A stretch of DNA of 64,000 nt from positions 2,170,001-2,234,000 of the forward strand of contig NZ_JBHSBU010000001.1 in the NCBI RefSeq assembly GCF_042650885.1, given 5' to 3'. Shown in pieces: positions 34,884-43,597 of this stretch. Within the stretch, counting starts at the first letter, position 1, and each line of letters starts with the position of its first letter. The translations under genes and the position numbers were made by a program. The notes beneath the pieces are model-generated. The model had not been told where the DNA came from and did not search any database. It saw only the letters and a list, made by a program, of their open reading frames with translations. The stretch comes from Chitinimonas_A lacunae. Its GTDB lineage: Bacteria > Pseudomonadota > Gammaproteobacteria > Burkholderiales > Chitinimonadaceae.

Positions 34884-35918
34884 TCAGACGACGGCTTCCT
34901 CCTTGTTCTTGATCGGCTTGACCATGCTTTCGCGGGTAAGGCCGAACAGCAGCAGCAGCGGACTGGCCACCAGCACCGAGGAGTAGATGCCGAACACGAT
35001 GCCGATGGTCAGCGCCAGCGCAAAGTTATGCAGCGCCGGACCGCCGAACAGCAGCATGGCCAGCACCATCATCTCGGTCGAGGTGTGGGTGATGATGGTC
35101 CGGCTCATCGTGGTGGTAATGGCGTTGTCGATGATCTCGGGCACGCTGCGGCCGCGCATCGCGCCTTTGCGGAAGTTCTCGCGGATCCGGTCGAACACCA
35201 CCACCGATTCGTTGACCGAGTAACCGAGCACTGCCAGCACCCCGGCCAGCACCGCCAGGTTGAACTCCCAGCGGAAGAAGGCGAAGAAGCCCAGGATGAT
35301 CACCACGTCGTGCAGGTTGGCGATGATGGCCGACAGGGCGAAGCGCCATTCGAAGCGGAAAGCCAGGTAGACGATGATGAACAGCACGGTCAGCAGCAGC
35401 GCAGTCAGACCGTGCTCGACCAGTTCGTCACCGACCGAGGGGCCGACGAAATCGACCTTGCGCAATTCGACGCAGCGGTTTTCCGGCAAGGGCTTGACCA
35501 GCGAAGGATCGGTCACGGCCTGATTGGCCTGCCGCACGGCAAGGCACTCGGCCGGCTCGCCGGCCTTGGCCACCAGCTCGGCGTAGACCTTGTTCGACAG
35601 GTCGGCACTGCTCATCCCCCGCACGGTGGGCAGCCGCACCATCACTTCGCGGGTATTGCCCAGCGCCTGGACCTGGACTTCCTTATGCTGGCCCCCAAGG
35701 TTCATCGCCTCGACCGTATGGCGCACCGACTCGACATTGGCCACCGTCGGGTAGCGCAGTTCGAGCACCGTACCGCCGGTGAACTCGATCGACAGATTGA
35801 GGCCACGCGTCACCAGGAAGAACACCGCGAGCAGGAAAGTCACGAGCGAAATGGTCGTCGTGAGCTTCCCGTAGCTCATGAACGGGATGTCTTTTTTGAA
35901 ATGGAACAGTTCAAGCAT
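34884..35918 (-). CDS. secF: Protein translocase subunit SecF
   Basis: The 344-residue RND-type protein has six membrane helices with the periplasmic P1 domain between the first two. Its motifs include LNLSIEFTGGTVLELRYP and VLGYSVNESVVVFDRIRENF, the latter in the conserved helix. With SecD it uses the proton gradient to help pull exported proteins through SecYEG. The periplasmic loop is longer than in some relatives. It follows secD by 22 bp. Confidence 0.96.
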   Translation of the reverse strand: MLELFHFKKDIPFMSYGKLTTTISLVTFLLAVFFLVTRGLNLSIEFTGGTVLELRYPTVANVESVRHTVEAMNLGGQHKEVQVQALGNTREVMVRLPTVRGMSSADLSNKVYAELVAKAGEPAECLAVRQANQAVTDPSLVKPLPENRCVELRKVDFVGPSVGDELVEHGLTALLLTVLFIIVYLAFRFEWRFALSAIIANLHDVVIILGFFAFFRWEFNLAVLAGVLAVLGYSVNESVVVFDRIRENFRKGAMRGRSVPEIIDNAITTTMSRTIITHTSTEMMVLAMLLFGGPALHNFALALTIGIVFGIYSSVLVASPLLLLFGLTRESMVKPIKNKEEAVV

Positions 35919-35940
35919 GATCGGATCGGTCCTTGTCGCG

Positions 35941-37770
35941 TTACACCGCCAGCGACTTGAGGCCGCGACGATAACCGTAGACGAGATTGACGATAGCGCG
36001 CGACACGAACACGGCCGACACCATCGAGGTCAGGATGCCGAGGCAATGCACCCAGGCAAAGCCGCGCACCGCACCAGAACCGAACACCAACAGTGCCACA
36101 CCGGCGATCAGGGTGGTGATATTGGAGTCGAGAATCGTGGCCCAGGCGTGCTCGTAACCGGACTTGATCGCCGTCTGCGGCGGCAGGCCGGCGCGGATTT
36201 CCTCACGGATGCGTTCGTTGATCAGCACGTTGGAGTCGATGGCCATACCGAGCGTCAGCGCGATGGCCGCGATACCGGGCAGGGTCAGCGTCACCCCGAG
36301 TGCCGACAGCAGCGACAGCAGGAACAGCAGGTTCACGCCCAGCGCCACGGTCGAGATCACGCCGAACACGCGGTAGTAGACCATCATGAACACGGCCACG
36401 GCGAGGAAGCCGAACAGGGTGGCCTTGAAGCCACGTTCGATATTCTCCTTGCCCAGGCTCGGGCCGATCACGCGCTCTTCGACGATATTCATCGGCGCCG
36501 CCAGCGCACCGGCGCGCAGCAGCAGGGCGGTATCGCGGGCGTCGGTACTGCTCATGGCGCCACTGATCTGCACCTGACCGCCGCCGATCTCGGAACGGAT
36601 CACCGGAGCCGTCACCACCTGGCCCTTGCCTTTTTCCACCAGGATCATTGCCACGCGACGGCCGATGTTTTCCTTGCTCAGCACACGGAAGATCTCGGCA
36701 CCGGCCGAATCGAGCCGGATATTGACCGCAGGCTGACCCTGGTCATCGAAGCCCTGCTGGGCGTCGTTGATATTGTCACCAGTCAGTTCGACTTCACGCC
36801 GCACCAGGATGGGCTGCACCTGGCCGTTGGGACCCAGGTCTTCCATCAATTCGGTATTGGGCGGCACATTGCCGTTGATGGCTTCTTGCAACTTGGCCGG
36901 ATCTTCTTCGACTACCCGCATTTCCAGCGAGGCAGTACGGCCAACGATGTCCTTGGCCTTGGCAGTGTCCTGCACACCCGGCAATTGCACCACGATGCGC
37001 TCGGCACCTTGTTGCTGGATGGTCGGTTCGGCCACGCCCAGTTCGTTCACCCGGTTATGCAGGGTGGCCACGTTCTGCTTGACCGCATCGGTCTGGATAC
37101 GGCGCAGCTCTTCGGGACGGAAGGTCAGACGCAGGCGGTTGGTGCCCGAGTCGGTGATCTGCATTGCCGGCAGCACACGTTCCAGCTCAGTGCGGGCCAG
37201 ACGCAGCTTTTCCGGATCGCGCAGTTGAATTTCGATTGCGTCACCGACCCGCTTGACCGCACCCGAGCCGGAATGGGCCAGCTTCTTCTCGCGCAGGGCA
37301 CGCCGGGCATCGGCAGCGGCGGTATCGAAGGCCTTGTTCACCGCCGCCTTCATATCGATTTCAAGCAGGAAGTGCACACCACCGCGCAAGTCCAGCCCCA
37401 GGGCCATCGGCTGGGCGCCCGGGACTTTCTTGAGCCAGTCGGGCACGTTGGTGACGAGATTGAGGGCGACCACATAGTTGTCGCCCAGCGCCTTTTGAAT
37501 TTCTTCCTTGGCCTTGATCTGGCTGTCGGTATCTTTGAAACGGACGATCAGGCTGCCGTTTTCCAGTACGCTTCGCGTCAGCGGCAGTTTGCGTTCGGCC
37601 AGCAGTTTTTCGACCCGGGCGGTAACGGTCGGATCAACGACGATCGAGGAGCGGGCGCCCGAGATCTGCACGGCCGGACTTTGACCGTAGAGATTGGGCA
37701 GCGTGTAGAACATGCCCAGCAAGACGAGCAAGGCAATGATCAGGTATTTCCAGAGTGGGTAACGATTCAT
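35941..37770 (-). CDS. secD: Protein translocase subunit SecD
   Basis: The 609-residue protein begins MNRYPLWKYLIIALLVLLGM. It has the large periplasmic domain with LGLDLRGGVHFLLEIDM near residue 116, followed by the membrane bundle with LGMAIDSNVLINERIREEIR. It forms the SecDF complex that completes secretion. The chosen start is the Met before NRYPLWKY; the frame upstream reads as non-coding. It sits between yajC and secF. Confidence 0.96.
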   Translation of the reverse strand: MNRYPLWKYLIIALLVLLGMFYTLPNLYGQSPAVQISGARSSIVVDPTVTARVEKLLAERKLPLTRSVLENGSLIVRFKDTDSQIKAKEEIQKALGDNYVVALNLVTNVPDWLKKVPGAQPMALGLDLRGGVHFLLEIDMKAAVNKAFDTAAADARRALREKKLAHSGSGAVKRVGDAIEIQLRDPEKLRLARTELERVLPAMQITDSGTNRLRLTFRPEELRRIQTDAVKQNVATLHNRVNELGVAEPTIQQQGAERIVVQLPGVQDTAKAKDIVGRTASLEMRVVEEDPAKLQEAINGNVPPNTELMEDLGPNGQVQPILVRREVELTGDNINDAQQGFDDQGQPAVNIRLDSAGAEIFRVLSKENIGRRVAMILVEKGKGQVVTAPVIRSEIGGGQVQISGAMSSTDARDTALLLRAGALAAPMNIVEERVIGPSLGKENIERGFKATLFGFLAVAVFMMVYYRVFGVISTVALGVNLLFLLSLLSALGVTLTLPGIAAIALTLGMAIDSNVLINERIREEIRAGLPPQTAIKSGYEHAWATILDSNITTLIAGVALLVFGSGAVRGFAWVHCLGILTSMVSAVFVSRAIVNLVYGYRRGLKSLAV

Positions 37771-37840
37771 GGCGAGGTGGTATGTGCTGGCCCGCTTCGG
37801 CCAATGCGAAAACGGGGCAGCTGCTGCCACCCCGCACGAA

Positions 37841-38167
37841 TCAGCGGTTTGCCTTGATGGTGCCCTTTTCGAGCTTGGTGGCAATGGCGCCGCGCTGCAC
37901 GAGAATCTCGACGCCGTCGGCCACCTCGATGGTCAGATACTGTTCGCTGGCTTTGACCACGCGACCGAGTTCGCCGCCATTCGTCACCACCTCGTCACCC
38001 TTGGCCAGTGCATCGAGCATGGCCTTGTGTTGCTTCATACGGGTCTGCTGCGGCCGGATCATCATAAAGTAGAACAGCACGACGATAACAATCATCGGCC
38101 CGAGCTGCATCAGCAGACTGGGTTCAGCTTGGGCAGGGGCGGCCGCGTAGGCGGTACTGATGAACAT
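37841..38167 (-). CDS. yajC: Preprotein translocase subunit YajC
   Basis: The 108-residue protein has one membrane helix (MIVIVVLFYFMMIRPQQTRM) with the RPQ signature and the cytosolic stretch KGDEVVTNGGELGRVVK. It accompanies SecDF. It is first in the yajC-secD-secF operon. The tgt gene that is often upstream is absent here; an HTH gene takes that place. Confidence 0.94.
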   Translation of the reverse strand: MFISTAYAAAPAQAEPSLLMQLGPMIVIVVLFYFMMIRPQQTRMKQHKAMLDALAKGDEVVTNGGELGRVVKASEQYLTIEVADGVEILVQRGAIATKLEKGTIKANR

Positions 38168-38329
38168 GGGCTAACTTCCGAAAAACGTGGACAAAACGCG
38201 AACGGCGCATTCTAGCCGCTCACCCGGTCAAAATCCACCAAGCCGACGGCCGGGCGGAGCTGCACCCATATGCGGGCATGGCACACGAATCACAAGAGAG
38301 GAAAACAGGAAAGTCGGCGATCACACCGT

Positions 38330-38767
38330 TCAAGTCGCCGGCGGCTCAGGTGGGCTCGGTTCGTCGTCGGCGCGGCGATCATACACCTGGGCAAAGGTCA
38401 GGATCACTTCGCGCACCACCTTCCGCTGTGGGGCCGGTAGACGCAGAAATGCATCCAGAGTTTCACGCTCACCATAACTGAGTTCGCGTTCCCAGCGATC
38501 ATGCCGTTCTTCGACCTGCTGGGACGGATCGGTACCGAAACGCAGTTGCTGCGGTGTCACCTGGAGCCATTCGGCCAATACCAGCAATTTATCCTGCGAA
38601 GGCAGCGTTTCGCCGAGCAGCCAGCGTCTCACCCCATGCAAGGTGACGCCTTTGCCCCAGTAACGCTGGTTGAACTCGCGCTCCAGCACCGAGGGCTTGG
38701 GCTCGTAGCCCATCGCCTGCATCGCTTCCCGTAATCGTTGCGCAAATTCGAGCTTGACGTTTTTCAT
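38330..38767 (-). CDS. HTH DNA-binding protein
   Basis: The 145-residue protein starts MKNVKLEFAQRLREAMQAMG. It contains a helix-turn-helix-like stretch, YWGKGVTLHGVRRWLLGETL near residues 39-58, then a helical middle and an acidic, Pro-rich tail (DDEPSPPEPPAT). It resembles phage-repressor or plasmid-type regulators. No target is evident. It lies 162 bp upstream of yajC on the same strand. Confidence 0.7.
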   Translation of the reverse strand: MKNVKLEFAQRLREAMQAMGYEPKPSVLEREFNQRYWGKGVTLHGVRRWLLGETLPSQDKLLVLAEWLQVTPQQLRFGTDPSQQVEERHDRWERELSYGERETLDAFLRLPAPQRKVVREVILTFAQVYDRRADDEPSPPEPPAT

Positions 38768-39170
38768 GCCGGCAAAGTACCGACACGTCGACATCACGGC
38801 GTAACCCAAGCCAGCCGCTGGTTACGACCGCTGTTTTACTTACGCTCAACCCGGCAGGATAGCAGATCGGCCCTGTTGGGAAGAAAAGTATTAAGTAAAT
38901 TTTTCTGCAAAATCTATACAAGATATGTAGCCATATATATAAGTTTTAGAAAAATTCCCTTCACACCCACTTCCCCTCCACCACTCCAGTACGACCGGAC
39001 GCCCAGCCCCCACCTCCAACCCCACGTCCGCTTCAACAAGATTCCGCGCCCTCTCCCAAGCTCGATCAGCTCCATTTTCCTTGAAGAAGTCGGAAATACC
39101 GCTTGAAGCGGCTGCGGCATCGCTGTGTCCGTGGACCGACCGGCGAGGCTGAAGCGGCGCCGCTTCTAAC
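38768..39170. other. Non-coding interval left of the transposon
   Basis: No gene is recognised in these 403 bases. It holds one copy of the dispersed AT-rich element at 38904-38943. The far right edge reads gataa next to the transposon end. Confidence 0.5.
38904..38943 (+). repeat. Dispersed AT-rich intergenic element, copy 2
   Basis: The copy starts tctgcaaaatctatacaaga and continues tatgtagccatatatataag. It shares the tctgcaa core, gata-gtagcc and the tatata run with the copy at 62550, with an 11-base insert relative to it. Confidence 0.4.
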
Positions 39171-39175
39171 GATAA
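39171..39175. repeat. Target site duplication, left copy (GATAA)
   Basis: GATAA directly before the left inverted repeat is repeated directly after the right inverted repeat at 42923-42927, the 5-bp duplication made by Tn3-family insertion. Confidence 0.9.
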
Positions 39176-39213
39176 GGGGTCAGCTCACGAAACGGAAAAA
39201 ATCGTACGCTAAG
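39176..39213 (+). repeat. Left 38-bp inverted repeat of the transposon
   Basis: This end is identical, in reverse complement, to 42885-42922. The tnpA stop codon TAG (39209-39211 on the minus strand) lies inside it. Confidence 0.95.
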
Positions 39214-42178
39214 CCTCGCCTGGTATTCGTAGCGGCCGGAATTTGCCTTGCTCAACCTGCTTGTTCTGCCGCCAGATGTAGTCGCCGGTCAGGTTGATGT
39301 GCTCCCAGCCCAGCGGCGAAAGATGCGGTAGCAGGCGCTCGTCGATGTTCTTTCCCGTGTCGCGCAGCGCCTGGACTGCCCGTTCCAGGTAGACCGTGTT
39401 CCAAAGGATGATTGCCGCCACCACCAGGTTGAGGCCGCTCGCGCGGTAGCGTTGGTTCTCGAAACTGCGGTCACGGATTTCGCCGAGCCGGTTCAGGAAC
39501 ACAGCGCGAGCCAGCGCATTCTTGGCTTCACCCTTGTTCAAGCCAATCTGCACGCGACGGCGCAATTCGACATTCTGCATCCAGTCGAGCGCAAACAGCG
39601 TGCGCTCGATGCGTCCCAACTCGCGCAAGGCTACCGCCAGGCCATTCTGGCGCGGGTAGCTGCCGAGTTTCCTGAGCATCAGCGAGGCCGTGACCGTGCC
39701 CTGCTTGATTGAGGCGGCTAGCCGCAGGATTTCGTCCCAATGGGCGCGGATGTGCTTCACGTTGACGTTGCCGCCGATCAGGCCGGCGAGCGTCGGGTAC
39801 TGTTTGGCGTCGCCGTGGATATACAGGCGCTTGTCGGCCAAGTCGCGGATGCGCGGAGCGAAGCGAAAGCCCAGCAGGTACATCAGCGCAAACAGGTGAT
39901 CGGTGAAACCGGCCGTGTCGGTGTAGTGCTCCTCGATGCGCAGGTCGGATTCGTGATACAGCAGCCCGTCCAGGACGTGGGTGGCATCGCGCACCGTGGC
40001 ATTGATGACCTTGGTGTGAAACGGCGCGTACTGGTCGGAGATGTGGGTATAGAACTGCACGCCCGGTTCCTGACCGTACTTCAGGTTCACCTGGCCGGCA
40101 GCTTGGCCACGGCCGCCGGCCTTGAAGTTCTGGCCGTCCGATGACGACGTGGTACCGTCTCCCCAGTAGGCGGCGAAGGGTTGGCGGAACTGGGCATTGA
40201 CCAGCTCGGCCAGACCCGCCGAATAGGTGTCGTCGCGGATGTGCCACGCTTGCAACCACGTCAGTTTGGCGTAGGTCACACCGGGGCAGGACTCGGCCAT
40301 CTTGGAGAGGCCCAGATTGATGGCATCGGCCAGGATGGTCGTCAGCAGCAGATGCTGGTCTTCGGTTGGTGCGTCACTCTTGAGGTGCTTGAAATGGCGG
40401 CTGAAGCCGGTCCAGCCATCGACTTCCAAAAGCAGGTCGGTGATCTTCAGATGCGGCAGCAGGTTGTACGCCTGCTGCATCAGCGCCTCGGCCTCGTCGG
40501 GCACGGCGTTGTCCAGCGGAGAAATCTTGATTCGCCCGGTGCTGGTGATGGCCGCACTGGGTAATTCGTTAGCGGCGGCCAGCCGCTCGACTGTCGCCAG
40601 TTGCTCTTGTAGCACCGCAAGCCGGGCTTCCAGAAAGCGTTCGCAGTCGGTATCGACGGCCAAGCCCAATTCACGTTGGTCGCGCTGCACCGCGAAACGC
40701 GGCGGCGGCAACAGGTAGTCCTCGAAATCCTTGAACTGGCGCGATCCCTGCACCCAGATGTCGCCGGAGCGCAGTGAGTTCTTCAACTCGGACAGCACGC
40801 ACAGCTCATAGAAACGCCGGTCAAATCCATCTTCCGTGCGCACCAGGCTTTCCCAGCGCTTGCGAACGAACGACGTGGGCGCGTCGTCAGGCACTTTGCG
40901 CGCCTGACGGTCGTTCATTCCTTTGAGCACTTCGACGCCGGCCAGCAGTTCGCGCGCTGCCGGCGCGGCCTTCATGGTTAGCGCTTCCAGCAGGGTCGGC
41001 GTGTAGCGCCGGAGCTGGGTGAAGCCGTCGCCGACCAGGGACAGAAAATCGAAGTCTTCCGGCCGGGCCAGCGTTTCCGCTTCAGAAATACTTTCGCTGA
41101 ACGCATCCCAGGGGATGATCGCCTCGATGGCGGCGAACGGATCGTCGCCCGACTGCTTCGCTTCTAGCAGGGCGCGACCGATGCGCGAGTACAGCCGCAC
41201 CTTGTCGTTGATCGCCTTGCCGGACTGCTGGAAACGGTCGGCATGGTTGCGTTTGGCCTTGCTGAACAGCGTACCCATGAAACGGTCGTGCAAGTCGATG
41301 ATCTCATCGATCAGCGTGGCACGGGTATCGAGGATCACCGCGACCAGGGTCGCAAAGCGACGGCTCGGCTCTAGGTCGCGCAGGTGCTGGGCTGTCATCT
41401 GTCCGCCTTCGCGGGCGAGCTTCAGCAGGCGGTTTTGGTGAATGACGTGTTCTAGGCCGCCTGGCAGCGCCAGGTCGCGGATGGTCTTCAGCCGTTCCAG
41501 GTGGGCCAATACATGCTTGGGCTTCGGCGGGCCGGGCGGCTGGCATAGCCAGATTAGCCCGCTGCCCTTGGTGCCCTCGCGGATCGACAGCAGCCCGTCA
41601 AGCGCACCGCGGTGGAAATCAGCGAGCGGCGCGGTGAGCGCCTCATAGACCCGGCGCGTGCCGCGTGTCAGCGCCTCGCTGCACACGCGCTCGATGACAT
41701 CGACGGTCGGAAGGATGATGCGTGCCTGCCGCAGCAGCTCGACCAGCGCTTCGGCCAGCACGATACCCCGGTCGGTCTGCTGGGCCAGATCAGCGAGCTG
41801 GTGGACGAAGTGCCGATAGTCCGCGACAGCGAACGGCTTCAGCTTTAGCCACGCCTGCAATTCCAACAGATGCTCGCGCCTCGTTTCCGGCCGCTGCGCG
41901 TATTGCGGCCAGATGTCCGGCTCGATGCGCAATTGGCGACTGACGATGTTCAGCAGGGAGGCGGGGGGATCTGCGTCAGTCGGCAGGGCAAAGCCTGGAT
42001 AGCGTAGGTAGCACAACTGCACCGCGAAGCCGAGGCGGTTGTGACTGCCGCGCCGCTGGTGAATCACAGACAGGTCGGGTTCGGCAAAGGTGTAATGCTG
42101 GATGAGTTCGTCGTCGGTGGCCGGGAAAGCGAGCAGGCCAATACGCTCGGCGGGCGTCAGCAGATTGCGGCGCGGCAT
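39209..42178 (-). CDS. tnpA: Tn3-family transposase TnpA
   Basis: The 989-residue transposase has the N-terminal DUF4158-type domain (MPRRNLLTPAERIGLLAFPA) and the long Tn3 DDE domain. Late signatures include LTWLQAWHIRDDTYSAGLAEL, DGQNFKAGGRGQAAGQVN and GRIERTLFALDWMQNVELRR. The normal length shows it is intact. It performs replicative transposition by binding the 38-bp ends. It lies 2 bp after tnpR, so both are co-transcribed. The layout and TnpR are close to the Tn21/Tn501 branch. Confidence 0.96.
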   Translation of the reverse strand: MPRRNLLTPAERIGLLAFPATDDELIQHYTFAEPDLSVIHQRRGSHNRLGFAVQLCYLRYPGFALPTDADPPASLLNIVSRQLRIEPDIWPQYAQRPETRREHLLELQAWLKLKPFAVADYRHFVHQLADLAQQTDRGIVLAEALVELLRQARIILPTVDVIERVCSEALTRGTRRVYEALTAPLADFHRGALDGLLSIREGTKGSGLIWLCQPPGPPKPKHVLAHLERLKTIRDLALPGGLEHVIHQNRLLKLAREGGQMTAQHLRDLEPSRRFATLVAVILDTRATLIDEIIDLHDRFMGTLFSKAKRNHADRFQQSGKAINDKVRLYSRIGRALLEAKQSGDDPFAAIEAIIPWDAFSESISEAETLARPEDFDFLSLVGDGFTQLRRYTPTLLEALTMKAAPAARELLAGVEVLKGMNDRQARKVPDDAPTSFVRKRWESLVRTEDGFDRRFYELCVLSELKNSLRSGDIWVQGSRQFKDFEDYLLPPPRFAVQRDQRELGLAVDTDCERFLEARLAVLQEQLATVERLAAANELPSAAITSTGRIKISPLDNAVPDEAEALMQQAYNLLPHLKITDLLLEVDGWTGFSRHFKHLKSDAPTEDQHLLLTTILADAINLGLSKMAESCPGVTYAKLTWLQAWHIRDDTYSAGLAELVNAQFRQPFAAYWGDGTTSSSDGQNFKAGGRGQAAGQVNLKYGQEPGVQFYTHISDQYAPFHTKVINATVRDATHVLDGLLYHESDLRIEEHYTDTAGFTDHLFALMYLLGFRFAPRIRDLADKRLYIHGDAKQYPTLAGLIGGNVNVKHIRAHWDEILRLAASIKQGTVTASLMLRKLGSYPRQNGLAVALRELGRIERTLFALDWMQNVELRRRVQIGLNKGEAKNALARAVFLNRLGEIRDRSFENQRYRASGLNLVVAAIILWNTVYLERAVQALRDTGKNIDERLLPHLSPLGWEHINLTGDYIWRQNKQVEQGKFRPLRIPGEA

Positions 42179-42180
42179 GG

Positions 42181-42741
42181 TCAGTCGTCCGTTTTCAGGT
42201 ACTGGTAGAGGGTTTCGCGGCTGATGCCGAACTCGCGGGCGAGCTGCGCCTTCTTCTCGCCGGCAGCGGTGCGACGGCGCAGTTCGGCCACCCGCTCCGG
42301 CGCGAGCGCCTTCTTGCGACCCCGGTAGGCTCCGCGCTGCCTAGCGAGCGCGATGCCCTCGCGCTGCCGTTCGCGGATCAGGGCGCGCTCGAACTCGGCG
42401 AACGCGCCCATCACCGACAGCATCAGATTCGCTATCGGCGAGTCCTCCCCGGTGAAGGTCAGGTGCTCCTTGACGAATTCGATGCGCACGCCGCGCTGAG
42501 TGAGACCCTGCACCAGGCAGCGCAGGTCATCGAGGTTGCGCGCGAGACGATCCATGCTGTGCACCACCACCGTGTCGCCTTCGCGCACGAACCCGAGCAG
42601 CGCATCGAGCTGTGTACGCTGCGTGTCCTTGCCCGATGCCTTATCGGTGAACACCTTGTCTACCTGGACGTGTTCGAGCTGCCGTTCCGGGTTCTGGTCG
42701 AAACTGCTGACGCGAACGTAGCCGATGCGATGCCCCTGCAA
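42181..42741 (-). CDS. tnpR: Tn3-family serine resolvase TnpR
   Basis: The protein resolves cointegrates at res. The catalytic Ser is in HRIGYVRVSSFDQNPERQLE, followed by VHSMDRLARNLDDLR and the C-terminal HTH (KKAQLAREFGISRETLYQYL). A TTG start preceded by GGAGG gives 186 residues, which I recall as the usual length of Tn21-type resolvases; an ATG at 42801 would add 20 unusual residues. It also represses tnpA and itself in known relatives. Confidence 0.94.
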   Translation of the reverse strand: MQGHRIGYVRVSSFDQNPERQLEHVQVDKVFTDKASGKDTQRTQLDALLGFVREGDTVVVHSMDRLARNLDDLRCLVQGLTQRGVRIEFVKEHLTFTGEDSPIANLMLSVMGAFAEFERALIRERQREGIALARQRGAYRGRKKALAPERVAELRRRTAAGEKKAQLAREFGISRETLYQYLKTDD

Positions 42742-42884
42742 GATGCCTCCCGAGCTGAAAGTGTCAGGCAGAAATCTATGGCCTTGCGCGGCATGCGTCA
42801 AGAAATTGAAAAATCGGCTCTATCCTGACGTTTTCGACTGGGTCGGCCTGACATCAAGTTAGGGTGTACCTCAGCCGGACATGG
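42742..42884. promoter_or_regulatory. Res-like resolution site of the transposon
   Basis: Between tnpR and the right repeat lie TnpR-like half-sites tgtcaggc (42762-42769) and the inverse gcctgaca (42846-42853), with AT-rich sequence between them. This is the usual place of res and of the tnpR and tnpA promoters. Exact subsites are not assigned. Confidence 0.6.
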
Positions 42885-42922
42885 CTTAGCGTACGATTTT
42901 TTCCGTTTCGTGAGCTGACCCC
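42885..42922 (-). repeat. Right 38-bp inverted repeat of the transposon
   Basis: This is the exact inverse of the left end, followed by the second GATAA at 42923-42927. Confidence 0.95.
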
Positions 42923-42927
42923 GATAA
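42923..42927. repeat. Target site duplication, right copy (GATAA)
   Basis: It matches 39171-39175 and closes the duplicated target. Confidence 0.9.
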
Positions 42928-42968
42928 GGGGATAGGGTAGCGAGGCAGGCCGATGGTCTGGCTGGCGC

Positions 42969-43532
42969 TTACAACGCGGCATCACGCCCAGGCCGCCAGC
43001 ACACATCGGGCTGACCGGCCGCCCGGTTGGCGCAGCGGGCCAGGACGAATAACAGGTCGGAGAGACGGTTGAGATAGGGGGTGGCCAGCGGGCCGACCGG
43101 ACCGGCATCGCTATGGGCCAGCCCGACCAGCGCCCGCTCGGCACGGCGGCAGACCGTCCGCGCCACATGCAGAAGCGCCGCAGCGCGGCAGCCGCCCGGC
43201 AGGATGAATTCGCGCAGTGGCGGCAACTCGGCGTTGAATTCGGCCACCGCCGCTTCGAGCCTTTGCAGATGCACTTCGCCGATCGCCTCGCGACCCGGGA
43301 TGCACAATTCACCGCCCAGATCGAACAGATCGTGCTGGACCGAAGTCAGGCAGGCGCGGATGGGCTCAGGCAGGGTTTCCGCCAGGACCAGACCAAGCTG
43401 GCTATTGAGTTCATCGATATCGCCCAGCGCGGCGATACGCGGAGCGGACTTGCCGATCCGGCTGCCGTCGCCAAGGCCGGTGCTGCCGTCGTCGCCGGTG
43501 CGGGTGGTGATCTTGCTGAGCCGGTAGCCCAT
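42969..43532 (-). CDS. Cob(I)yrinic acid a,c-diamide / cobalamin adenosyltransferase, PduO type
   Basis: The 187-residue protein has the PduO-type ATP loop ITTRTGDDGSTGLGDGSRI at the N-terminus, a helical bundle with IAALGDIDELNSQLGLVLAE, and CRRAERALVGLAHSDAG near residue 128. It moves adenosyl from ATP onto cob(I)alamin. No other B12 gene is nearby. It ends 47 bp from the transposon edge, and its coding region is intact. Confidence 0.93.
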   Translation of the reverse strand: MGYRLSKITTRTGDDGSTGLGDGSRIGKSAPRIAALGDIDELNSQLGLVLAETLPEPIRACLTSVQHDLFDLGGELCIPGREAIGEVHLQRLEAAVAEFNAELPPLREFILPGGCRAAALLHVARTVCRRAERALVGLAHSDAGPVGPLATPYLNRLSDLLFVLARCANRAAGQPDVCWRPGRDAAL

Positions 43533-43597
43533 GACGCTGCATCCTTGCTGGAATAAGAAGCCGGCAAGTTAGCAAAAAGCCCGGCGGCGACCAAATC

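Larger units (their letters stand above)
39176..42922. mobile_element. Cryptic Tn3-family transposon
   Basis: The element is 3747 bp. It is bounded by perfect 38-bp inverted repeats that start ggggtcagctcacgaaacgg on the outside and end in tacgctaag, the GGGG...TAAG form of the family. GATAA flanks both ends. It carries tnpA and tnpR on the minus strand and a res-like region before the right repeat. No resistance or metal cargo gene is present. The perfect repeats and intact duplication mean a recent, complete insertion, in a spacer between an HTH gene and the cobalamin adenosyltransferase gene. Confidence 0.95.

Noticed and set aside
35878..37857. 659-codon open frame antisense to secD
   Set aside because: Mirror frame of SecD; no start signal or domain.
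42742..42801. Upstream ATG start for the resolvase
   Set aside because: It would add 20 residues unlike any resolvase and run into the res-like region; the TTG with GGAGG gives the standard 186-residue protein.
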